A stretch of DNA of 64,000 nt from the NCBI GenBank assembly GCA_964538625.1, contig CAZIGH010000009.1, positions 1 to 64,000 on the forward strand, given 5' to 3'. Below the pieces are notes generated by a model that worked only from the letters and a program-made list of their open reading frames with translations, ran no database searches and was not told the origin of the DNA. This stretch comes from JAEUHM01 sp964538625 (lineage in GTDB: Bacteria; Verrucomicrobiota; Verrucomicrobiia; Verrucomicrobiales; Verrucomicrobiaceae). This document shows positions 1 to 8,077 of the stretch, piece by piece. The position numbers and the translations under genes were made by a program. Each line of letters opens with the position of its first letter. Positions within the stretch are counted from its first letter, which is position 1.

Positions 1-77
<77 letters not shown>

Positions 78-246
78 ACGTGTTTTGGCGAGGGCGGCTA
101 ATGTGGCGTGAAGCCGAAGACGATCAAGCGGAGAATCGACTTTTGTCATCTTCTCTTCCACCCAGCCTATGGCGTTGTCTGAAATGATGAGAGTCCTTGG
201 TCTAAATTCGCAAGAGAAAGCGGCGTTTCTGGACGACCCCTGCACC

Positions 247-1488
247 ATGTCCTCTTCTGTCCTGATTCTGGGTGCGGGTGTCATCGGTTTGAATGTGGCG
301 CTCGCCTGTGTGCGCCGCGGCTTCTCCGTGACGATAGTGGAACGCCTGCCGCAGCGTCGGGAAGGCTGCTCCTTTGGCAACGCCGGCATGGTGGTGCCGA
401 GTCACTTCATGCCGCTCGCTGCGCCCGGTATGGTCTCGCTTGGACTGCGGATGATGTGGAATCCTGAGTCTCCCTTTTACATCAAGCCAAGACTCGACGC
501 CACGCTGATGCAGTGGGGCTGGCAGTTCTTCAGGGCCGCCTCACAGCAGCGTGCGGACGCTGCTTCGGTGCTTCTTCGAGACTTTGGCCTACTGAGTCGG
601 CAGTGTTTCGAGCGCATGGCGCTGGACTTTGGGCTGGAACGGCGTGGTCTGCTCATGCTCTGCAAAACGCCTCACGCTCTGCACGAAGAGGCGCGGATGG
701 CGGGTAGAGCCCATGAGCTGGGCATCCCCGCCGAGGTATTGGACGCGCGAGGCACTGCGGCACTGGACCCAGGGGTGACCATGGATGTCTGCGGCAGTGT
801 GTACTATCCGCTGGACTGTCACCTGTCTCCAGCGCGCTTCATGGCGGCTTTGGAGGACGAACTCATTCGCTGCGGGGTGAAGTTCCTTTGGGAGACGGAG
901 GTCACAGGATTCGACTGCGATGGGAAGAAGTTGCGAGCCATCCACACGGCCTGCGGGCCACTTGAAGCGGATGAAGTCCTATTGTGTGGCGGTGTTTGGT
1001 CGTCGGAAATCGTCACGTCCTTGGGTCTGAATCTTCCCATGCAGGCTGGGAAGGGTTACAGCCTCACCCTGGAGAATCCGCGTGAGCTTCCTTCTCTTTG
1101 CAGCATCTGTACGGAGGCACGTCTGGCGGTCACTCCCATGGGAGGCGCTCTGCGCGTGGGCGGAACGATGGAACTCGCAGGCATTGACACGAGCATCAAT
1201 CAGCGGCGTGTGCGGGGCATCGTGAAGAGCTTTCCACACTACTTTCCCACCTTCAAACCGCAGGACTTCAATGAGGTGAAACCCTGGAGCGGCTTGCGCC
1301 CGGTGTCTCCAGACGGGCTTCCTTACGTGGGCCGCACCAGCCGCTGGGAAAACCTGACCATCGCAACAGGACATGCCATGATGGGCCTCAGTCTGGCACC
1401 TGCCACGGGCGAAATCGTGGCAAATATTCTCACTGGCCAGCAACCAAACATCGCCCTGGACCTCCTTTCGCCAGATCGGTTTGGCTAA
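247..1488 (+). CDS. DadA-like FAD-dependent D-amino acid dehydrogenase
   Basis: This is a flavoprotein of the D-amino acid dehydrogenase/DAO family (413 aa), which oxidatively deaminates D-amino acids or related imino acids and passes electrons to the respiratory chain. The start ATG at 247 places the dinucleotide-binding motif ILGAGVIG at residues 6-13; an in-frame ATG at 169 would add 26 unlike residues before it. The DadA-type substrate loop FGNAGMVVPSH and the C-terminal FAD segment (GLRPVSPDGLPYVG, then TGHAMMGLSLAPATG) are both present. It is convergent with the ABC ATPase gene, with 14 bp between them. Substrate is not decidable; D-Ala/D-Pro/hydroxyproline dehydrogenases all share these motifs. 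No partner racemase or permease is adjacent. Confidence 0.85.
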   Translation: MSSSVLILGAGVIGLNVALACVRRGFSVTIVERLPQRREGCSFGNAGMVVPSHFMPLAAPGMVSLGLRMMWNPESPFYIKPRLDATLMQWGWQFFRAASQQRADAASVLLRDFGLLSRQCFERMALDFGLERRGLLMLCKTPHALHEEARMAGRAHELGIPAEVLDARGTAALDPGVTMDVCGSVYYPLDCHLSPARFMAALEDELIRCGVKFLWETEVTGFDCDGKKLRAIHTACGPLEADEVLLCGGVWSSEIVTSLGLNLPMQAGKGYSLTLENPRELPSLCSICTEARLAVTPMGGALRVGGTMELAGIDTSINQRRVRGIVKSFPHYFPTFKPQDFNEVKPWSGLRPVSPDGLPYVGRTSRWENLTIATGHAMMGLSLAPATGEIVANILTGQQPNIALDLLSPDRFG

Positions 1489-1502
1489 TCAAGCGTCTGT
1501 CT

Positions 1503-3011
1503 TCAGTGCCCCATGGCTGCGGACATGAGCTTTTCCTGCGTGGCCTCGGTGCGGGAGAACTCTCCACCGACGCGGCCTTCATTGAGCATAAGAATGCGAT
1601 CGCTCATGCCGATAAGTTCGGGCAGCTCGCTGCTGACCAATAGGACCGCCTTCCCCTCCGCCGTGAGACGGTTGATGATTTCGTAGATCTCAAGCTTGGC
1701 TCCGACGTCAATACCACGCGTCGGCTCATCCAGTAGGATCACTTTAGGTTCGGTCATCAGCGCCTTGCCGAGGACAATCTTTTGCTGGTTGCCACCGGAA
1801 AGTCTGCCCGCCACCGCATCGAGTCCCGTCGCCTTGATGCGCAGAGAATCAAAGAACCCCATGTTGGCACGGCGCTCTGACTTGTGGTCGATGAGTCCCA
1901 TGCGGGTGTAGCGCGTGATGGAGGACAGGGAAAGATTAAAGCCCACTTCCTTCTCAAGGATGAGTCCATACCTTCGGCGGTCTTCACTGACGAGCACCAT
2001 GCCGCGCTGGATGACCTCGTCGGGGCCAGCCCCTGCATCCAGCTTTTCGCCATCCAAATAAACATGTCCTGAGACACGGGTACCGAGCGCACCGATGAGA
2101 TGCATGAACAACTCGGTGCGTCCTGCTCCCATAAGACCGCCAATACCCAACACTTCTCCAGCGCGAACCTCGAAGCGGATGTTTCGCAGCCTTACCACGC
2201 CTTCTTGCTTCATGGTAAGGCCCTCGACTTTTAGAACTACTTCTCCCTGCGTCGTTTTGCGGCGCGGAAAGAGGTCACCTAACTCTCTTCCCACCATGTG
2301 CCGGATGATTTCGGGCTTATTGGTATCAGCAGCATTTGCTGAAAACACGGTGGCGCCATCTCTCAAAACGGTGATGCGGTCTGACACGGCGAAGACCTCA
2401 TCCAGCTTGTGGGAGATGTAGATGCAGCTCATGCCACGTCGGCGCAGGTCTTTGATGATGTCCAGCAGGATGACCACTTCATGCTCGGCAAGCGCGGCTG
2501 TGGGTTCATCAAGGATGAGGACCTTGGAATCTTTGGCCAGCGCCTTGACGATTTCGACGAGCTGTTTCTGACCCACTCCCAGAGAAGACACCAGCGCTTG
2601 GGGGTCAAGCTTCACGCCGAAGCGCTCCAGCAGCTCAGCCGCTTCTCGGTACATCCGTGGCCAGTCGATGAAGCCGCCCAAGCGCTTTGGCTCACGGCCC
2701 AGGAAGATGTTCTCTGCCACAGACATTTCTTCCACCAGAGCCAACTCCTGGTAGATGACTGCTATGCCTGCACGCCCTGCATCTGCGATGCCTGTGAAGC
2801 GTGCTTCCTGGCCGTTCACCTCGTAGCGCCCCTCGTAGCTACCGTAGGAGTGGATGCCGCTGAGCAGCTTGATGAGAGTGCTCTTGCCTGCACCATTCTC
2901 ACCACACAAGGAATGCACCTCCCCGTGGCCAAGATCGAAGGACACACCACTGAGCGCCACTACGCCGGGGAAGCGCTTCACGATGCCAGATGTGCTGAGG
3001 ATCGGTTTCAT
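1503..3011 (-). CDS. Sugar-type ABC transporter ATPase (MglA/RbsA/XylG family), orphan
   Basis: This is a 502-aa tandem ATPase of the carbohydrate ABC importer class. The first domain has Walker A GENGAGKST, signature LGVGQKQ and Walker B VLILDEPTAAL. The second has the degenerate Walker A GLMGAGRTEL usual for this family, signature LSGGNQQK and VILLDEPTRGID. The ATG at 3011 is preferred because it overlaps the stop of the FtsK-like gene as ATGA, implying translational coupling; a longer frame from 3050 would add 13 low-complexity residues. No permease or binding protein follows, since the next gene downstream is convergent. The protein must therefore either work with a permease encoded elsewhere or have been recruited to the upstream secretion-like locus; neither can be shown here. 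Confidence 0.9.
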   Translation of the reverse strand: MKPILSTSGIVKRFPGVVALSGVSFDLGHGEVHSLCGENGAGKSTLIKLLSGIHSYGSYEGRYEVNGQEARFTGIADAGRAGIAVIYQELALVEEMSVAENIFLGREPKRLGGFIDWPRMYREAAELLERFGVKLDPQALVSSLGVGQKQLVEIVKALAKDSKVLILDEPTAALAEHEVVILLDIIKDLRRRGMSCIYISHKLDEVFAVSDRITVLRDGATVFSANAADTNKPEIIRHMVGRELGDLFPRRKTTQGEVVLKVEGLTMKQEGVVRLRNIRFEVRAGEVLGIGGLMGAGRTELFMHLIGALGTRVSGHVYLDGEKLDAGAGPDEVIQRGMVLVSEDRRRYGLILEKEVGFNLSLSSITRYTRMGLIDHKSERRANMGFFDSLRIKATGLDAVAGRLSGGNQQKIVLGKALMTEPKVILLDEPTRGIDVGAKLEIYEIINRLTAEGKAVLLVSSELPELIGMSDRILMLNEGRVGGEFSRTEATQEKLMSAAMGH

Positions 3012-6000
3012 GTGCGTGCTTGAAGCTGGTTGGCTACTTGGGTCAGCCACGGCTCCTCGGGCAATCCATACGGGCGGAATGTCTCCAGGTGCCCTTCCTG
3101 TTGGTTGTAAAAGATGGCGCGGTGAAGCCCCAGCTCACTGGCCTTGGGCGATTCGATCAAGGTGGCGGAGTCATTCGCACTCATCTGGAAGAGCACACGC
3201 ATTTCGATCTCGCTGAGGGCTTTGCGGCTCAGGAAGCGGCTGACGTTATTATAGGTATCAACCGTGGCGATGAGGTGCAGGCCCAGGGCGCTGCCTTCGG
3301 TGATGAGCTCGGTGAGCTGCGCGGCGGGATTGCCTCCGCTGTCGCTGTCACTGCTGAGTGAGAAGCTGAAATCATCCTCCTGTCGCAGTTTCTTGAAGCG
3401 TTGCAGCCCGAGCACAAACAGGAACACGGACGGCTCGCCTTCGTGACCGGAGGATGCGCGCTCCCGCTGAATCTCTGCCATCTCATTCATCAGATCTCCC
3501 ACCTCGGCTCCGCGCGCTAGCCGGATGCTCTGCGGAACGGCAGCGGCCACCTGATTGAGAAAACGCTCTTCGGCTGAGCCTGGAGTGGCTGCGTGGAGAA
3601 CGAAGAACTTGGCCCCGTGTTTGGAATGTTGCGCTGCCAGTGAAAGAATGGAGGTGCCGATCATGGCGAGCGCCGCTTCCTCACGCTGCCCGATGATGAG
3701 AAGGTGATTCCCGCTCTGGCGCTGGAAGGTGGCCTCTGTGGGTCCCTTGATGGAGTTTGGGGCACCGAGCCAGCAGCGGGCTACCGACGGAATGCCGATG
3801 GGTGCGCTGTGGAGAGCATGAGTCAGGGCTCCATTCTCGCTCACATCCGCAGGGGCATTCCCCTCAAAGACGATGGGCGGCGGATGCTGCCGTCCGCTGC
3901 GGTGCTCGAGTTCATTCACCTTATCCAGCCACTGGTCTCGCTCTTCGTCGGGAAGCCAGACGACCTGGAAGGGGCTGTTCCCTTCTAGCGCACCTGCGGC
4001 GTCATTGTAAATCCCCTCACCCGGGCGCGTAAGCAGCCGTGGTGCGGGGTTGGTTTCATCCATGATGAGGTAGGCGTCCGCTTCATTGCACTGAAGCGCG
4101 ACACGGATGACCATCTGACCCAGCGTGGCGCGAGCGAGCGTGTAGGCTCCGCCGAGAGTCTGCGAACCCAGCAGCACGTGAATGCCGAACGCACGACCTT
4201 GTCTGACGATGCGATCAAACAACAGGGAGGCAGCCTGTGCCACGGCATCGTCATCCACGAAGAACTCCTGAAACTCGTCAATCATGAGCAGCGTGCGCGG
4301 CATCGGCTCCGTGCCGCCAGCACGCTTGTAACCTGCGACATCCTGCACACCCAGCTTGCGGAAGAGATCACCGCGACGTTTGAGTTCCTCATCCACGCGC
4401 TGCAATACGCTGAGGCCAAACTCTCGATCTGACTCGATGGCGATGACCCGTGCATGGGGCAGCTTTTTGGTGGCGTAGCACTTGAACTCTACGCCCTTCT
4501 TGAAGTCAATGAGGTAGAACTCCACCTGGTCGGGATTGCAATGCAAAGCCAGATTGGTGATGATGACGTGGAAGAGCGTCGATTTGCCAGAACCTGTTTT
4601 GCCGGCGAAGAGCGCATGCTGCCGGGTGCCTTTGCCGATGGACAGGTATTGCAGCTTGGTAGCGCCCGTGCGACCGATGGCGACCCTGAGTTCGTTCGTA
4701 GTGTCATCCTTCCAGAACTCCGTCTCCTGTGGCGCGATGATGCTGAAGGGCACTTCGACCCGGTTGGAGTCGATGCTTGCCTTGCCGATACGGTGAACGA
4801 GCTCGACAGCCACTTCGTCTGAAGGCGGTGCGTCTAGCGCGAGTGTGGCTCTGTTCTGCTTCAGGCCCTCCGCCATGAGCTGCCAGCCCTGCGGACCTCG
4901 GGTGAGCACCACGGAGGCCTTTCGCAGTTCCTCCGCCACCAGCCCATCCGGAGCTGGCTGACGCTTGTCCCAGTGCAACAGGGTGAAAACTCCGCAGCGT
5001 GGTCCGCTGGCGGCGATGCTCTGCAGGCGCTTGACGGCGGTCTCACTGAAGCCTGCCGGAAAATCTGCGATGACCAGGAAATGATACTTCTCCGCTACGC
5101 TACCCGCCTGCTCATTGTATTCGGTGATGGTGGCGTACTCGTTGCGAAGGTACATCTGGATGACCTTCTCGATGTGCTCATTGAGCTCCTGGAGCCGGTC
5201 TTCGATCTGATCCCTCTGCGTCCAGATGCGGCGATTGATGAGCGCGTCTTCGTAGTCGCCTAGGTGCATGAGTCCCGCGAAGTTCTGCCCCAGGCCCACG
5301 GGGTCAATCACGGTGATGGCTATTTTCCCGGGCGGCGTGGTGGCAAAGAGGCGAAAGATGAGATGGTTCAGCGTGCCAACCACATCTGGCGTGCCGCTTT
5401 CACTCGTCTCCAGCAGCAGGGAACCCTCATCCGGATAGGACAGCGCTACGGGAACACTTACCTCAGCCGGGCCGGGCAGCGCTAGGCGTTCATCTTTGGG
5501 GCATGAATCGGGTTCAAGCTTCAACTCCAGCTTGGCGAACCGCGTGGCAGGTTCAAAGTGATCCGGAGCCGTCCAGGCAGAGGCCAAAGCCATCGTCCAA
5601 GGCGGCGGATTGGCCACGTGGGGACGATTCATCTCCGCCATACCTTCGTAGAGTGGCACCACAGTAGAGCGCCACTCCGCAGCCAGGGCGTTCCATTTGC
5701 TTTCGGATTCAGCATTCAGTGTAGCCAGATCGGCATCACGCGCCTGGGTGAGAGTCCCATGACGACTCATGGTCTCCTCTCGGACTTTTCGCACCGCCTC
5801 CTCACAATGAGCGCGGATGAAGTCCACACGTTTGTTGAGATGCACATCGTTCTTCCCCCAGGACCGGGGCACCTGAACTCGCAACTTCTCACGCATGGTG
5901 GCTTCGAAGTCTCCCTTCACGCGGTCTGCCTTTTCCCATTCTGCGTGAATGTCACGCAGCTCCAGCTCGGTCTTCTGCTCAGCAGCTTTCTTGTCCGCCA

Positions 6001-6895
6001 TGAGCCGCGCCTTTGCAGATGCAGCCGCGTCTTCGTGCTGTTTGACTGCTGTGGAGAGAACCGCTGCCAGCTCATGGGCAGGACGAGCGGCCTGCATACG
6101 ACCAATGAGCCAAAGGAGGCTCAGTAACACGATCAAGCCAACGCTCAGACCTGCCGCGATCATCATGGCCTGCGAGGTAAGCCCCAGTGCTGCCGCGACG
6201 ACAACACCCAGCACGACGGCGAGGAGAATCATCGGCATCAAGCCAACGCCGGAGAAGAGCTTGGGGAGAGGCAGTCTTTTGATCTCCGCCGCCATGGCCT
6301 CTGCTTTGCCGAGGGCCTCATCGATTTGAGGTATCAGACTTTCAGGATTCACCGTAGCCGAGGGCTCACCCTTCTGTCTGCGGAAGAGGTTGCGTAAGCT
6401 TGCGTAGCCGGAGAGGGAGACCTTGGCCAGCCGGTCCATTTCCACAAGGCGCCCGCTGCGTTCTTTTAAGGCGTCGTCCACTCGCTGGAAGGCTGCCTCA
6501 GCGAGTTTGACTGCCTGTGCTCCGCGCCGCTCGATGTTGATCTTCTTAACCTGAAGACTTCCAAGCCAGCGCTCTCGCACTTCTTCGGCGCGCTTGTGCA
6601 AATCACGGTTGCCGGTTCGCTGAGCTTTATTGATACGCTCTCGACGTCTCTCATGATTGTCATGAACACGCTGCTCCCATGCCTCGTGATGAGCGCGGAT
6701 CTGAGCCACCTTCTCTTCCAGCGCCTCCGTGTAGTCGCCGGAGGCATTTTTGTGCTTTCTTTCCAGCTGAAACTTTTTGGTCGAATGTTCGGACCGCAAC
6801 TGTTCTTCACGTTCCGCAAACGTGGCCACAGCGCGTTGCAACTCCGCCACAAGCCGCAGACTGCGGCTGGCTGTCATATCGATTTTCTCACTCAC
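3008..6895 (-). CDS. Membrane-anchored FtsK/SpoIIIE-EssC-like ATPase with coiled-coil N-terminus
   Basis: This is a 1295-aa motor protein. Residues about 10-160 are charged coiled coil. Two membrane segments lie at about 219-239 and 243-266, followed by a second coiled coil (about 275-410). Three ATPase-like modules come next: about 480-720 (no recognisable P-loop), about 725-1000 with an intact Walker A GKTGSGKST (K771) and Walker B LLMIDEFQEF (D873/E874), and about 1050-1270 where the P-loop position reads GQREEAAL and lacks the lysine. Serial FtsK-type modules behind a membrane anchor are the layout of EssC/EccC of type VII secretion, but the FHA domains of EssC are replaced by coiled coil. 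The start is GTG at 6895, overlapping the upstream gene by 8 bp; ATG at 6877 is an alternative. The neighbours are WXG-like proteins, which supports protein export over DNA translocation. This is inference. Confidence 0.85.
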   Translation of the reverse strand: MSEKIDMTASRSLRLVAELQRAVATFAEREEQLRSEHSTKKFQLERKHKNASGDYTEALEEKVAQIRAHHEAWEQRVHDNHERRRERINKAQRTGNRDLHKRAEEVRERWLGSLQVKKINIERRGAQAVKLAEAAFQRVDDALKERSGRLVEMDRLAKVSLSGYASLRNLFRRQKGEPSATVNPESLIPQIDEALGKAEAMAAEIKRLPLPKLFSGVGLMPMILLAVVLGVVVAAALGLTSQAMMIAAGLSVGLIVLLSLLWLIGRMQAARPAHELAAVLSTAVKQHEDAAASAKARLMADKKAAEQKTELELRDIHAEWEKADRVKGDFEATMREKLRVQVPRSWGKNDVHLNKRVDFIRAHCEEAVRKVREETMSRHGTLTQARDADLATLNAESESKWNALAAEWRSTVVPLYEGMAEMNRPHVANPPPWTMALASAWTAPDHFEPATRFAKLELKLEPDSCPKDERLALPGPAEVSVPVALSYPDEGSLLLETSESGTPDVVGTLNHLIFRLFATTPPGKIAITVIDPVGLGQNFAGLMHLGDYEDALINRRIWTQRDQIEDRLQELNEHIEKVIQMYLRNEYATITEYNEQAGSVAEKYHFLVIADFPAGFSETAVKRLQSIAASGPRCGVFTLLHWDKRQPAPDGLVAEELRKASVVLTRGPQGWQLMAEGLKQNRATLALDAPPSDEVAVELVHRIGKASIDSNRVEVPFSIIAPQETEFWKDDTTNELRVAIGRTGATKLQYLSIGKGTRQHALFAGKTGSGKSTLFHVIITNLALHCNPDQVEFYLIDFKKGVEFKCYATKKLPHARVIAIESDREFGLSVLQRVDEELKRRGDLFRKLGVQDVAGYKRAGGTEPMPRTLLMIDEFQEFFVDDDAVAQAASLLFDRIVRQGRAFGIHVLLGSQTLGGAYTLARATLGQMVIRVALQCNEADAYLIMDETNPAPRLLTRPGEGIYNDAAGALEGNSPFQVVWLPDEERDQWLDKVNELEHRSGRQHPPPIVFEGNAPADVSENGALTHALHSAPIGIPSVARCWLGAPNSIKGPTEATFQRQSGNHLLIIGQREEAALAMIGTSILSLAAQHSKHGAKFFVLHAATPGSAEERFLNQVAAAVPQSIRLARGAEVGDLMNEMAEIQRERASSGHEGEPSVFLFVLGLQRFKKLRQEDDFSFSLSSDSDSGGNPAAQLTELITEGSALGLHLIATVDTYNNVSRFLSRKALSEIEMRVLFQMSANDSATLIESPKASELGLHRAIFYNQQEGHLETFRPYGLPEEPWLTQVANQLQART

Positions 6896-7100
6896 AATCC
6901 GCTTTTGCCTTTCTCATCAGGTTGTCCAGCTCACTCAAGATCAGCCCCACTTTGGTAGAGAGATCAGGCAGCTCGGAGAGATAGTTCTCTTCGAACTCCA
7001 GCGCTTTTGAATCCCGCCAAGATGCCCTCGTCTGCTGCCACGCGAGTGACAGATCTTTGAACCCCTGCGAAAGGGCGGCTGCGTTTGCCTTGAGACTCAT
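6888..7100 (-). CDS. WXG100-like small helical protein (second copy)
   Basis: A 70-aa, fully helical-looking protein with a W-R-D turn at residues 28-30 between two amphipathic segments (about 3-25 and 45-68). Size and layout resemble the helical hairpin of WXG100/ESAT-6 secreted proteins, with D in place of the usual G of W-x-G. There is no signal peptide or membrane segment. The ATG at 7100 overlaps the stop of the upstream coiled-coil gene by 4 bp (ATGA), and its own stop overlaps the GTG start of the ATPase gene. It is therefore locked into the operon, and probable substrate or partner status for the ATPase follows by context. Sequence similarity alone would be too weak to assign it. Confidence 0.65.
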   Translation of the reverse strand: MSLKANAAALSQGFKDLSLAWQQTRASWRDSKALEFEENYLSELPDLSTKVGLILSELDNLMRKAKADCE

Positions 7101-7627
7101 GCTCCGTGGGATTCTTCAGTGGTTGCAGGGCGGGGTGCGGCGGTGGCTGTGGGTGCATCCGTCTTGGCATAGTCCTCGAGCGTGCGCTGCGCATTCCACA
7201 GGAACGCGGATGCCTTGGGCACGTCGGCGTCCAGCCAGCCGCGCAGACGCTCCAGCTTTTTAAGGTGCGGCTCGGCCTGCCTCTCAAACTCCGTGCTCCA
7301 CTTCTTGACCATGCGGAGCTTTTCCTCCGCCTCTTCCAGCGCTCGTTTAGCCTTTCTGACGGCAGCCTGCTGAACAGTAGGTGATTCCACGAACTCTGAG
7401 AAACGAGCGGTCATCAACTCAGCTTCCGCAAGCTCCAGCATTTTCGTGCGCTTCTTGATCTGCATCTCCCAGAAGCGCCACTGGTCGTTCTGAAGCCAGT
7501 TGCGCATCCGTTTCACCTCGTCGCGGGTGTCATCCAAGACACGCTGGGCCTTGGACTGAAACACGAGCAGACGCTGCCGGAAAAACTCCAGCGCATCCAA
7601 GGAAGTGACCTTTGCCTGATCTGCCAT
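7097..7627 (-). CDS. Coiled-coil protein of the WXG/FtsK-like operon
   Basis: A 176-aa soluble protein, predicted to be nearly all helix from residue 10 to about 155, with a Trp-rich patch (WLQNDQWRFWEM at about 44-55) and a Pro/Ala/Thr-rich tail after about 158. There is no signal peptide, membrane span or enzymatic motif. It sits between two WXG-like genes (21 bp downstream of the first and overlapping the second by 4 bp) and upstream of the ATPase. By position it could be a longer secreted helical substrate, a chaperone, or an adaptor to the coiled-coil region of the ATPase. I do not recognise a named family. Confidence 0.7.
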   Translation of the reverse strand: MADQAKVTSLDALEFFRQRLLVFQSKAQRVLDDTRDEVKRMRNWLQNDQWRFWEMQIKKRTKMLELAEAELMTARFSEFVESPTVQQAAVRKAKRALEEAEEKLRMVKKWSTEFERQAEPHLKKLERLRGWLDADVPKASAFLWNAQRTLEDYAKTDAPTATAAPRPATTEESHGA

Positions 7628-7648
7628 GCGGGAGAAGGTGGAACGGGT

Positions 7649-7921
7649 CTAACGCTGGTCGAGATACTCCTCAATGCGCTGCGCCTTGCGCAGGAGGAAC
7701 GGGGTGTGTTTTTCCGACACTTCCATGAACTTGCGCAGCGCTTTCATAGTGACCACGAACTCTTCCGCGAACTTCTCGTGCTCCTGGTCCTGCCAAGTGG
7801 ATGATAATGAGGCAAACCTTGCCTGAAGACCGGCTGCGCGCGTCGCCAGGTCATCATTGAAGCGCTTCAGCTCCTTCGCGAAACGCCTCACCTCTTCGGG
7901 ATCCATGATTGCTTGTGCCAT
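7649..7921 (-). CDS. WXG100-like protein, first gene of type VII-like operon
   Basis: A 90-aa protein with no signal peptide. Helix 1 spans about 8-36, a turn with SSTWQDQ (W-x-D at about 42-44) follows, and helix 2 spans about 45-88. This is the size and helix-turn-helix layout of WXG100 (ESAT-6-like) proteins, which leave the cell through FtsK-type ATPases. Asp replaces Gly in the W-x-G turn, and no clear C-terminal YxxxD/E export signal is seen. It leads a minus-strand operon with a credible ribosome site (AGGAAAAGG just before the ATG at 7921). The assignment combines fold-level resemblance with the downstream FtsK-like ATPase. Confidence 0.7.
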   Translation of the reverse strand: MAQAIMDPEEVRRFAKELKRFNDDLATRAAGLQARFASLSSTWQDQEHEKFAEEFVVTMKALRKFMEVSEKHTPFLLRKAQRIEEYLDQR

Positions 7922-7952
7922 GCCCTTTTCCTACCAGTCTCCGGCGGGCTTG

Positions 7953-8005
7953 GCAACGGTTCGTCTAGGAAAGTGCGGAGAACCTTTGAGACGATTGACC
8001 GTTGC
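7953..8005. promoter_or_regulatory. Inverted repeat upstream of the WXG/FtsK-like operon
   Basis: GCAACGGT (7953-7960) and ACCGTTGC (7998-8005) form a perfect 8-bp inverted repeat with a 37-bp spacer, 32-84 bp upstream of the first gene's start codon. It could be an operator, a leader stem, or chance. No convincing sigma70 -10/-35 pair was found nearby. Confidence 0.25.
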
Positions 8006-8031
8006 TTTCCACGATTTGGGATGGTGGGAGT

Positions 8032-8047
8032 GGTAGCCTGACGGCTA
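8032..8047 (-). terminator. Hairpin after the UbiA-family gene
   Basis: GTAGCC-TGAC-GGCTAC forms a compact 6-bp stem with a 4-nt loop, about 30 bp downstream of the stop codon of the minus-strand prenyltransferase gene. It lacks a U-run, so it is at most a weak terminator or a processing stem. Confidence 0.25.
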
Positions 8048-8077
8048 CTTCCCTGGGCACTCGCCAGATGCGCTGCA

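Noticed and set aside
247..3011. D-amino acid dehydrogenase and sugar ABC ATPase as one catabolic operon
   Set aside because: They are convergent on opposite strands and share no visible substrate logic.
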